A model generated the notes under the pieces. The model was not told where the DNA came from. It did no database searches and saw only the letters and a list, made by a program, of their open reading frames with translations. Source: Hydractinia symbiolongicarpus (Eukaryota; Cnidaria; Hydrozoa; Anthoathecata; Hydractiniidae). Taken from it: a stretch of DNA of 64,000 nt. A program made the position numbers and the translations under genes. Positions 1 through 9,200 of this stretch are shown piece by piece; the stretch's first letter is position 1; each line of letters starts with the position of its first letter. The stretch spans positions 31,808,001-31,872,000 of the forward strand of contig NC_079884.1 of NCBI RefSeq assembly GCF_029227915.1. The letters are read 5' to 3'.

Positions 1-205
1 CCCGGGCTTGGCCCGTGTAGTCGATTGTATACAAAGAAATTACCCAGGGAGTAAACTCATTTCCCGAACGATTTTTTAAATTATTTTTTCACCACTAAAT
101 CGCATGACACTTGTAGTTTTCAAAAATGTTTTCATTTTTGATGAGACGCTTAATGAAAGAGGTTTAATCGCCAGCAAACGAAAACCAGCGATTTCCCCTA
201 AATCC

Positions 206-218
206 CGGGCTTGGCCCG
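206..218 (+). repeat. GC hairpin of the monomer (representative copy)
   Basis: CGGGC and GCCCG are perfect reverse complements separated by TTG, giving a 5-bp stem with a 3-nt loop. The same element occurs in most monomers with the loop TTG, TCG or TTC (TTC for example at 16,415 and 23,510). Subfamilies with GGACTCGGCCCG or CCAGGCTTGGCCCG have a weakened stem. The CCCGCACTCGGG subfamily forms a different stem from CCCG and CGGG. Whether it folds in vivo is unknown. Confidence 0.6.
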
Positions 219-267
219 TGTAGTCGAATGTATACAAAGAAAGTACCCAGGGAGTAAACTCATTTCC

Positions 268-292
268 CGAACGATTTTTTAAATTTTTTTTT
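268..292 (+). repeat. AT-rich box of the monomer (representative copy), frequent duplication breakpoint
   Basis: CGAACGATTTTTTAAATT is followed by a T or T/A run up to TTCACC. It is the most variable part of the monomer. Alternatives seen include runs ending TTATTTTTTC, TTATCTTTTC, TTATTTATTC, TTATTATTTC, TATATTTATTTTTC, AATATATTTTTTC and all T. These variants help to define subfamilies. Several large duplication junctions in the window fall in the conserved left part of this box. Its alternating T and A runs could bend DNA or open easily; that is inference. Confidence 0.75.
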
Positions 293-322
293 CACCACTA
301 AAACGAATGACACTTGTAGTTT

Positions 323-344
323 TCAAAAATGTTTTCATTTTTGA
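323..344 (+). repeat. 22-bp perfect dyad of the monomer (representative copy)
   Basis: The left arm TCAAAAATG (323-331) and right arm CATTTTTGA (336-344) are exact reverse complements around a TTTT loop. This dyad lies at monomer positions 120-141 and is intact in most copies. Common broken forms are CAGAAATG in the left arm, CGTTTTTGA in the right arm, CAATAATG with CATTTGTGA, and CAAACTTG. It could extrude as a hairpin or bind a dimeric protein. Dyad symmetry is known to be enriched in centromeric satellites that lack CENP-B boxes, but a role here is inference. Confidence 0.7.
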
Positions 345-399
345 TGGGACGCTGAATAAAAGAAGTTTAATCGCCGGCAAACGAAAACCCGCGATTCCC

Positions 400-2144
400 G
401 TAAATCCCGGACTCGGCCCGTATAGTCAAAAGTATACAAAGAAAGTACCGAGGGAGTAAACTCATTTCCCGAACGATTTTTTAATATATTTTTTCACCAC
501 TAAAACGCATGAGACTTGTATTTTTCAAAAATGTTTTCATTTTTGATGGGACGCTGAATAAAAGAAGTTTAATCGCCGGCAAACGAAAACCCGCGATTTC
601 CCGTAAATCCTGCACTCGGGCTTTATAGTCAAAAGTTTACAAAGAAAGTACCCAGGGAGTAAACTCATTTTCCGAACGATTTTTTAAATTATTTTTTCAC
701 CACTAAAACGCATGACACTTGTAGTTTTCAAAAATTTTTCATTTTTGATGAGACGCTTTATGAAAGAGGTTTAATTGCCGGCAAACGAAAACCAGCGATT
801 TCCCCTAAATCCCGGGCTTGGCCCGTGTAGTCGAATGTATACAAAGAAAGTACCCAGGGAGTAAACTCATTTCCCGAACGATTTTTTAAATTTTTTTTTC
901 ACCACTAAAACGCATGAGACTTGTAGTTTTCAAAAATGTTTTCATTTTTGATGAGACGCTTAATGAAAGAGGTTTAATCGCCGGCAAACGAAAACCAGCG
1001 ATTTCCCCTAAATCCCGGGCTCGGCCCGTGTAGTCGAATGTATACAAAGAAAGTACCCAGGGAGTAAACTCATTTCCCGAACGATTTTTTAAATTTTTTT
1101 TTCACCACTAAAACGCATGAGACTTGTAGTTTTCAAAAATGTTTTCATTTTTGATGAGACGCTTAATGAAAGAGGTTTAATCGCAGGCAAACGAAAACCC
1201 GCGATTTCCTGTAAATCCCGGGCTTGGCCCGTATAGTCGAATGTATACAAAGAAAGTACCCTGTGAGTAAACTCATTTCCACAACGATTTTTTAAATTTT
1301 TTTTTCACCACTAAAACGCATGAGACTTGTAGTTTTCAAAAATGTTTTCATTTTTGATGAGACGCTTAATGAAAGAGGTTTAATCGCCGGCAAACGAAAA
1401 CCCGCGATTCCCGTAAATCCCGGACTCGGCCCGTATTGTCAAAAGTATACAAAGAAAGTACCGAGGGAGTAAACTCATTTCCCGAACGATTTTTTAATAT
1501 ATTTTTTCACCACTAAAACGCATGAGACTTGTAGTTTTCAAAAATGTTTTCATTTTTGATGGGACGCTGAATAAAAGAAGTTTAATCGCCGGCAAACGAA
1601 AACCCGCGATTTCCCGTAAATCCTGCACTCGGGCTGTATAGTCAAAAGTTTACAAAGAAAGTACCCAGGGAGTAAACTCATTTTCCGAACGATTTTTTAA
1701 ATTATTTTTTCACCACTAAAACGCATGACACTTGTAGTTTTCAAAAATGTTTTCATTTTTGATGAGACGCTTTATGAAAGAGGTTTAATTGCCGGCAAAC
1801 GAAAACCAGCGATTTCCCCTAAATCCCGGGCTTGGCCCGTGTAGTCGAATGTATACAAAGAAAGTACCCAGGGAGTAAACTCATTTCCCGAACGATTTTT
1901 TAAATTTTTTTTTCACCACTAAAACGCATGAGACTTGTAGTTTTCAAAAATGTTTTCATTTTTGATGAGACGCTTAATGAAAGAGGTTTAATCGCCGGCA
2001 AACGAAAACCAGCGATTTCCCCTAAATCCCGGGCTTGGCCCGTGTAGTCGAATGTATACAAAGAAAGTACCCAGGGAGTAAACTCATTTCCCAAACGATT
2101 TTTTAAATTTTTTTTTCACCACTAAAACGCATGAGACTTGTTTT
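400..2144 (+). repeat. 5-monomer tandem duplication (period 1,013-1,014 bp)
   Basis: The run at about 400-1,130 matches about 1,413-2,144. Shared markers are CCGAGGGAG with AATATATTTTTTC, the CCTGCACTCGGGCT box (609 and 1,622), and the unusual TTTATGAAAGAGG with TTAATTGCC. The first copy has lost one G inside the dyad near 730 (AAAAATTTTTC), which changes the offset from 1,013 to 1,014. It also reads CTTTATAG where the second copy reads CTGTATAG. Bases 1-400 and 1,131-1,412 are ordinary monomers of the GTGTAGTCGAATG class and mixed types. Confidence 0.85.
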
Positions 2145-2433
2145 TTTCAAAAATGTTTTCATTTTTGATGAGACACAGAATAAAGGAAGTTTAATCGCCG
2201 GCAAACGAAAACCCGCCATTTCCCGTAAATCCCGGGCTTGGCCCGTATAGTCAAAAGTATACAAAGAAAGTACCCAGGGAGTAAACTCATTTCCCGAACG
2301 ATTTTTTAAATTATTTGTTCACCACTAAAACGCATGAGACTTGTAGTTTTCAAAAATGTTTTCATTTTTGATGGGACGCTGAATAAAATAAGTTTAATCG
2401 CCGGCAAACGAAAACCCGCGATTTCCCGTAAAT

Positions 2434-5400
2434 CCCGGGCTTGGCCCGTATAGTCGAATGTATACAAAGAAAGTACCCTGTGAGTAAACTCATTTCCAAA
2501 ACGATTTTTTAAATTATCTTTTCACCACTAAAACGCATGAGACTTGTAGTTTTCAAAAATGTTTTCATTTTTGACTAGACACTGAATAAAAGAAGTTAAT
2601 CACCGGCAAACGAAAAGCCGCCATTTTCCGTAAATCCCGGGCTTGGCCCGTATAGTCAAAAGTATACAAAGAAAGTACCCAGGGAGTAAACTCATTTCCC
2701 GAACGATTTTTTATATTTATTTTTCACCACTAAAACGCATGAAACTTGTAGTTTTCAAAAATGTTTTCATTTTTGATGAGACGCTTAATGAAAGAGGTTT
2801 AATCGCAGGCAAACGAAAACCCGCGATTTCCTGTAAATCCCCGCCTTGGCCCGTATAGTCGAATGTATACAAAGAAAGTACCCTGTGAGTAAACTCATTT
2901 CCAGAACGATTTTTTAAATTTTTTTTTCACCACTAAAACGCATGAGACTTGTAGTTTTCAAAAATGTTTTCATTTTTGATGAGACGCTTAATGAAAGAGG
3001 TTTAATCGCCGGCAAACGAAAACCCGCAATTCCCGTAAATCCCGGACTCGGCCCGTATAGTCAAAAGTATACAAAGAAAGTACCGAGGGAGTAAACTCAT
3101 TTCCCGAACGATTTTTTAATATATTTTTTCACCACTAAAACGCATGAGACTTGTAGTTTTCAAAAATGTTTTCATTTTTGATGGGACGCTGAATAAAATA
3201 AGTTTAATCGCCGGCAAACGAAAACCCGCGATTTCCCGTAAATCCCGGGCTTGGCCCGTATGGTCGAATGTATACAAAGAAAGTACCCTGTGAGTAAACT
3301 CATTTCCAAAACGATTTTTTAAATTATCTTTTCACCACTAAAACGCATGAGACTTGTAGTTTTCAAAAATGTTTTCATTTTTGACTAGACACTGAATAAA
3401 AGAAGTTAATCACCGGCAAACGAAAAGCCGCCATTTTCCGTAAATCCCGGGCTTGGCCCGTATAGTCAAAAGTATACAAAGAAAGTACCCAGGGAGTAAA
3501 CTCATTTCCCGAACGATTTTTTATATTTATTTTTCACCACTAAAACGCATGAAACTTGTAGTTTTCAAAAATGTTTTCATTTTTGATGAGACGCTTAATG
3601 AAAGAGGTTTAATCGCAGGCAAACGAAAACCCGCGATTTCCTGTAAATCCCGGGCTTGGCCCGTATAGTCGAATGTATACAAAGAAAGTACCCTGTGAGT
3701 AAACTCATTTCCAGAACGATTTTTTAAATTTTTTTTTCACCACTAAAACGCATGAGACTTGTAGTTTTCAAAAATGTTTTCATTTTTGATGAGACGCTTA
3801 ATGAAAGAGGTTTAATCGCCGGCAAACGAAAACCCGCGATTCCCGTAAATCCCGGACTTGGCCCGTATAGTCAAAAGTATACAAAGAAAGTACCGAGGAA
3901 GTAAACTCATTTCCCGAACGATTTTTTAATATATTTTTTCACCACTAAAACGCATGAGACTTGTAGTTTTCAAAAATGTTTTCATTTTTGATGGGACGCT
4001 GAATAAAATAAGTTTAATCGCCGGCAAACGAAAACCCGCGATTTCCCGTAAATCCCGGGCTTGGCCCGTATAGTCGAATGTATACAAAGAAAGTACCCTG
4101 TGAGTAAACTCATTTCCAAAACGATTTTTTAAATTATCTTTTCACCACTAAAACGCATGAGACTTGTAGTTTTCAAAAATGTTTTCATTTTTGACTAGAC
4201 ACTGAATAAAAGAAGTTAATCACCGGCAAACGAAAAGCCGCCATTTTCCGTAAATCCCGGGCTTGGCCCGTATAGTCAAAAGTATACAAAGAAAGTACCC
4301 AGGGAGTAAACTCATTTCCAAAACGATTTTTTAAATTATCTTTTCACCACTAAAACGCATGAGACTTGTAGTTTTCAAAAATGTTTTCATTTTTGACTAG
4401 ACACTGAATAAAAGAAGTTAATCACCGGCAAACGAAAAGCCGCCATTTTCCGTAAATCCCGGGCTTGGCCCGTATAGTCAAAAGTATACAAAGAAAGTAC
4501 CCAGGGAGTAAACTCATTTCCCGAACGATTTTTTATATTTATTTTTCACCACTAAAACGCATGAAACTTGTAGTTTTCAAAAATGTTTTCATTTTTGATG
4601 AGACGCTTAATGAAAGAGGTTTAATCGCAGGCAAACGAAAACCCGCGATTTCCTGTAAATCCCGGGCTTGGCCCGTATAGTCGAATGTATACAAAGAAAG
4701 TACCCTGTGAGTAAACTCATTTCCAGAACGATTTTTTAAATTTTTTTTTCACCACTAAAACGCATGAGACTTGTAGTTTTCAAAAATGTTTTCATTTTTG
4801 ATGAGACGCTTAATGAAAGAGGTTTAATCGCCGGCAAACGAAAACCCGCGATTCCCGTAAATCCCGGACTCGGCCCGTATAGTCAAAAGTATACAAAGAA
4901 AGTACCGAGGGAGTAAACTCATTTCCCGAACGATTTTTTAATATATTTTTTCACCACTAAAACGCATGAGACTTGTAGTTTTCAAAAATGTTTTCATTTT
5001 TGATGGGACGCTGAATAAAATAAGTTTAATCGCCGGCAAACGAAAACCCGCGATTTCCCGTAAATCCCGGGCTTGGCCCGTATAGTCGAATGTATACAAA
5101 GAAAGTACCCTGTGAGTAAACTCATTTCCAAAACGATTTTTTAAATTATCTTTTCACCACTAAAACGCATGAGACTTGTAGTTTTCAAAAATGTTTTCAT
5201 TTTTGACTAGACACTGAATAAAAGAAGTTAATCACCGGCACACGAAAAGCCGCCATTTTCAGTAAATCCCGGGCTTGGCCCGTATAGTCAAAAGTATACA
5301 AAGAAAGTACCCAGGGAGTAAACTCATTTCCCGAACGATTTTTTATATTTATTTTTCACCACTAAAACGCATGAAACTTGTAGTTTTCAAAAATGTTTTC

Positions 5401-6685
5401 ATTTTTGATGAGACGCTTAATGAAAGAGGTTTAATCGCAGGCAAACGAAAACCCGCGATTTCCTGTAAATCCCGGGCTTGGCTCGTATAGTCGAATGTAT
5501 ACAAAGAAAGTACCCTGTGAGTAAACTCATTTCCAGAACGATTTTTTAAATTTTTTTTTCACCACTAAAACGCATGAGACTTGTAGTTTTCAAAAATGTT
5601 TTCATTTTTGATGAGACGCTTAATGAAAGAGGTTTAATCGCCGGCAAACGAAAACCCGCGATTCCCGTAAATCCCGGACTCGGCCCGTATAGTCAAAAGT
5701 ATACAAAGAAAGTACCGAGGGAGTAAACTCATTTCCCGAACGATTTTTTAATATATTTTTTCACCACTAAAACGCATGAGACTTGTAGTTTTCAAAAATG
5801 TTTTCATTTTTGATGGGACGCTGAATAAAATAAGTTTAATCGCCGGCAAACGAAAACCCGCGATTTCCCGTAAATCCCGGGCTTGGCCCGTATAGTCAAA
5901 TGTATACAAAGAAAGTACCCTGTGAGTAAACTCATTTCCAAAACGATTTTTTAAATTATCTTTTCACCACTAAAACGCATGAGACTTGTAGTTTTCAAAA
6001 ATGTTTTCATTTTTGACTAGACACTGAATAAAAGAAGTTAATCACCGGCAAACGAAAAGCCGCCATTTTCCGTAAATCCCGGGCTTGGCCCGTATAGTCA
6101 AAAGTATACAAAGAAAGTACCCAGGGAGTAAACTCATTTCCCGAACGATTTTTTATATTTATTTTTCACCACTAAAACGCATGAAACTTGTAGTTTTCAA
6201 AAATGTTTTCATTTTTGATGAGACGCTTAATGAAAGAGGTTTAATCGCAGGCAAACGAAAACCCGCGATTTCCTGTAAATCCCGGGCTTGGCCCGTATAG
6301 TCGAATGTATACAAAGAAAGTACCCTGTGAGTAAACTCATTTCCAGAACGATTTTTTAAATTTTTTTTTCACCACTAAAACGCATGAGACTTGTACTTTT
6401 CAAAAATGTTTTCATTTTTGATGAGACGCTTAATGAAAGAGGTTTAATCGCCGGCAAACGAAAACCCGCGATTCCCGTAAATCCCGGACTCGGCCCGTAT
6501 AGTCAAAAGTATACAAAGAAAGTACCGAGGGAGTAAACTCATTTCCCGAACGATTTTTTAATATATTTTTTCACCACTAAAACGCATGAGACTTGTAGTT
6601 TTCAAAAATGTTTTCATTTTTGATGGGACGCTGAATAAAAGAAGTTTAATCGCCGGCAAACGAAAACCCGCGATTTCCCGTAAAT
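2434..6685 (+). repeat. 4-monomer higher-order repeat, 810 bp, five units
   Basis: Units start at 2,434, 3,244, 4,054, 5,066 and 5,876. Monomer a has GTCGAATG, CCTGTGAG, TTATCTTTTC, GACTAGACACTG and TTAATCACCGG. Monomer b has GTCAAAAG, TATATTTATTTTTC, GAAACTTGTAG and TCGCAGG. Monomer c has GTCGAATG, CCAGAACG and GCGATTCCCG. Monomer d has GGACTCGGCCCG, CCGAGGGAG, AATATATTTTTTC and GGGACGCTGAATAAAATAAG. The GACTAGAC marker lies at 2,573, 3,383, 4,193, 4,395, 5,205 and 6,015, so spacing is 810 bp except for one 202-bp step. Units differ by scattered single bases. In the last unit monomer d ends AAAAGAAG, where the array passes back to the flanking type. GTCGAATG and GTCAAAAG monomers alternate strictly here. 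Confidence 0.93.
4256..4457 (+). repeat. Chimeric b/a monomer inserted in the third 810-bp unit
   Basis: The left part is monomer-b type (TATAGTCAAAAGTATAC, CCCAGGGAG). The right part is monomer-a type (CCAAAACG, TTATCTTTTC, GACTAGACACTG, TTAATCACC). The switch lies within GTAAACTCATTTCC, which both types share. This extra monomer makes the third unit 1,012 bp instead of 810. It is what an unequal exchange between an a and a b monomer would leave. Confidence 0.85.
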
Positions 6686-8110
6686 CCTGCACGCGGGCTG
6701 TATAGTCAAAAGTTTACAAAGAAAGTACCCAGGGAGTAAACTCATTTTCCGAACGATTTTTTAAATTATTTTTTCACCACTAAAACGCATGACACTTGTA
6801 GTTTTCAAAAATGTTTTCATTTTTGATGAGACGCTTTATGAAAGAGGTTTAATTGCCGGCAAACGAAAACCAGCGATTTCCCCTAAATCCCGGGCTTGGC
6901 CCGTGTAGTCGAATGTATACAAAGAAAGTACCCAGGGAGTAAACTCATTTCCCGAACGATTTTTTAAATTTTTTTTTCACCACTAAAACGCATGAGACTT
7001 GTACTTTTCAAAAATGTTTTCATTTTTGATGAGACGCTTTATGAAAGAGGTTTAATTGCCGGCAAACGAAAACCAGCGATTTCCCCTAAATCCCGGGCTT
7101 GGCCCGTGTAGTCGAATGTATACAAAGAAAGTACCCAGGGAGTAAACTCATTTCCCGAACGATTTTTTAAATTTTTTTTTCACCACTAAAACGCATGAGA
7201 CTTGTACTTTTCAAAAATGTTTTCATTTTTGATGAGACGCTTAATGAAAGAGGTTTAATCGCCGGCAAACGAAAACCCGCGATTCCCGTAAATCCCGGAC
7301 TCGGCCCGTATAGTCAAAAGTATACAAAGAAAGTACCGAGGGAGTAAACTCATTTCCCGAACGATTTTTTAATATATTTTTTCACCACTAAAACGCATGA
7401 GACTTGTAGTTTTCAAAAATGTTTTCATTTTTGATGGGACGCTGAATAAAAGAAGTTTAATCGCCGGCAAACGAAAACCCGCGATTTCCCGTAAATCCTG
7501 CACGCGGGCTGTATAGTCAAAAGTTTACAAAGAAAGTACCCAGGGAGTAAACTCATTTTCCGAACGATTTTTTAAATTATTTTTTCACCACTAAAACGCA
7601 TGACACTTGTAGTTTTCAAAAATGTTTTCATTTTTGATGAGACGCTTTATGAAAGAGGTTTAATTGCCGGCAAACGAAAACCAGCGATTTCCCCTAAATC
7701 CCGGGCTTGGCCCGTGTAGTCGAATGTATACAAAGAAAGTACCCAGGGAGTAAACTCATTTCCCGAACGATTTTTTAAATTTTTTTTTCACCACTAAAAC
7801 GCATGAGACTTGTAGTTTTCAAAAATGTTTTCATTTTTGATGAGACGCTTAATCAAAGAGGTTTAATCGCCGGCAAACGAAAACCAGCGATTTCCCCTAA
7901 ATCCCGGGCTTGGCCCGTGTAGTCGAATGTATACAAAGAAAGTACCCAGGGAGTAAACTCATTTCCCAAACGATTTTTTAAATTTTTTTTTCACCACTAA
8001 AACGCATGAGACTTGTTTTTTTCAAAAATGTTTTCATTTTTGATGAGACACAGAATAAAGGAAGTTTAATCGCCGGCAAACGAAAACCCGCCATTTCCCG
8101 TAAATCCCGG
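6686..8110 (+). repeat. 4-monomer tandem repeat (811 bp) resuming the left-hand block
   Basis: The CCTGCACGCGGGCTG box at 6,686 recurs at 7,497, 811 bp later, followed in both places by TTTATGAAAGAGG with TTAATTGCC. The stretch also repeats the block seen at about 1.41-2.2 kb with an offset near 5,875 bp. This includes the rare GACTTG followed by a run of seven T and CAAAAATG (2,141 and 8,016), with GAGACACAGAATAAAGG after it. The 810-bp higher-order array thus sits between two copies of one older block. Confidence 0.8.
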
Positions 8111-9200
8111 GCTTGGCCCGTATAGTCAAAAGTATACAAAGAAAGTACCCAGGGAGTAAACTCATTTCCCGAGCGATTTTTTAAGTTATTTTTCACCACT
8201 AGAACGCATAAGACTTTTAGTTTTCAAAAATGTTTTCATTTTTGATGAGACGCTGAATAAAAGAAGTTTAATCGCCGGCAAACGAAAACCCGCGATTTCC
8301 CGTAAATCCCTTGCTTGGCCCGTATAGTCAAAAGTATACAAAGAAAGTACCCAGGGAGTTAACTCATTTCCCGAACGATTTTTTAAATTATTTTTTCCCC
8401 ACTAAAACGCATGAGACTTGTAGTCTTCAAACTTGTTTTCATTTTTGATGAGACGCTGAATAAAAGAATTTTAAACGCCGGCAAACGAAAACCTGTGATT
8501 TGCCGTAAATCCCAGACTCGGCCTGTAAAGTCAAAAGTATACAAAGAAAGTACCCAGGGTGTAAACTATAGTCCGAACGATTTTTTAAACTATTTATTCA
8601 CCACTAAAACGCATGAGACTTGTAGTTTTCAGAAATGTTTTCATTTTTGATGAGACGCTTAATGAAAGAGGTTTAATCGCAGGCAAACGAAAACCCGCGA
8701 TTTCCCGTAAATCCCAGGCTTGGCCCGTATAGTCGAATGTATACAAAGAAATTACCCTGTGAGTAAACTCATTTCCAGAACGATTTTTTAAATTATTTTT
8801 TCACCACTAAAACGCATGAGACTTGTAGTTTTCAAAAATGTTTTCATTTTTGATGAGACGCTGAATAAAAGAAATTTAATCGCCGGCAAACGAAAACCCG
8901 CCATTTCCCGTAAACCCCGGACTCAGCCCGTATAATCAAAAGTATACAAAGAAAGTACCCAGGGAGTAAACTCATTTCCCGAACGATTTTTTAAATTATT
9001 TTTTCACCACTAAAACGCATGAGACTTGTAGTTTTCAAAAATGTTTTCATTTTTGATAAGACGATGAATAAAAGAAGTTTAATCGCCGGCAAACGAAAAC
9101 CCGCGATTCCCGTAAATCCCGGAATCGGCCGGTATAGTCAAAAGTATACAAAGAAAGTACCGAGGGAGTAAACTCATTTCCCGAACGATTTTTTAATTTT
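8111..9200 (+). repeat. Mixed divergent monomers
   Basis: About five monomers without a local higher-order period. The one around 8,421 carries CTTCAAACTTG in place of the dyad left arm. This variant otherwise appears only beyond 50 kb. Others carry AGGGTGTAAACTATAG near 8,560 and CCCCGGACTCAGCCCG near 8,915. These look like older, less homogenised copies. Confidence 0.8.

Larger units (their letters stand above)
204..405 (+). repeat. Reference monomer (202 bp) with internal map
   Basis: This copy serves as a map of the repeat. It holds a GC box at 204-220, GTATAC at 230-235, CCCAGGGAGTAAACTCATTT at 246-265, an AT-rich box at 268-292, TTCACCACTAAAACG at 291-305 and a dyad at 323-344. A variable GACGCTGAATAAAAGAAG segment spans 348-365, then GCCGGC at 373-378 and ACGAAAACCCGCGATTCCCG at 381-400. 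Base count gives 41 C, 38 G and 13 CpG, so 39% G+C and a CpG observed/expected ratio near 1.7. The 7-bp direct repeat GTTTTCA occurs twice, 12 bp apart, across the left arm and loop of the dyad. Choosing the GC box as the start is a convention; the true phase is unknown. Confidence 0.92.

Noticed and set aside
365-381. Possible CENP-B box on the minus strand (TTTTCGTTTGCCGGCGA)
   Set aside because: The first part resembles the box (TTCGTT), but of the nine essential positions in NTTCGNNNNANNCGGGN only about five match; the central A and the CGGG are missing.
340-390. Possible hammerhead ribozyme, as known from some animal satellites: TTGATGAG followed by ACGAAAAC
   Set aside because: The core needs C before UGAUGA but here it is T, and the sequence between the two motifs forms no stem II beyond one G-C pair. 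A covariance-model search with the Rfam hammerhead models would settle it; no hit is expected.
2720-2740. TATA-like element (TTTATATTTATTTTTC) in monomer b as a promoter
   Set aside because: It is one of many AT-box variants, with no start-site context; nothing in the sequence supports transcription from it.
2643-2858. A 71-codon frame starting at a TTG (MARIVKSIQ...), repeated at 3,453, 4,465, 5,275, 6,085, 11,558, 57,968, 62,428 and, in a longer 82-codon form, many times
   Set aside because: It lies in the same place of one monomer type each time, starts only with TTG, and stops or shifts in the next monomer because 202-203 is not divisible by 3. Its recurrence is explained by the DNA repeat, not by protein conservation.
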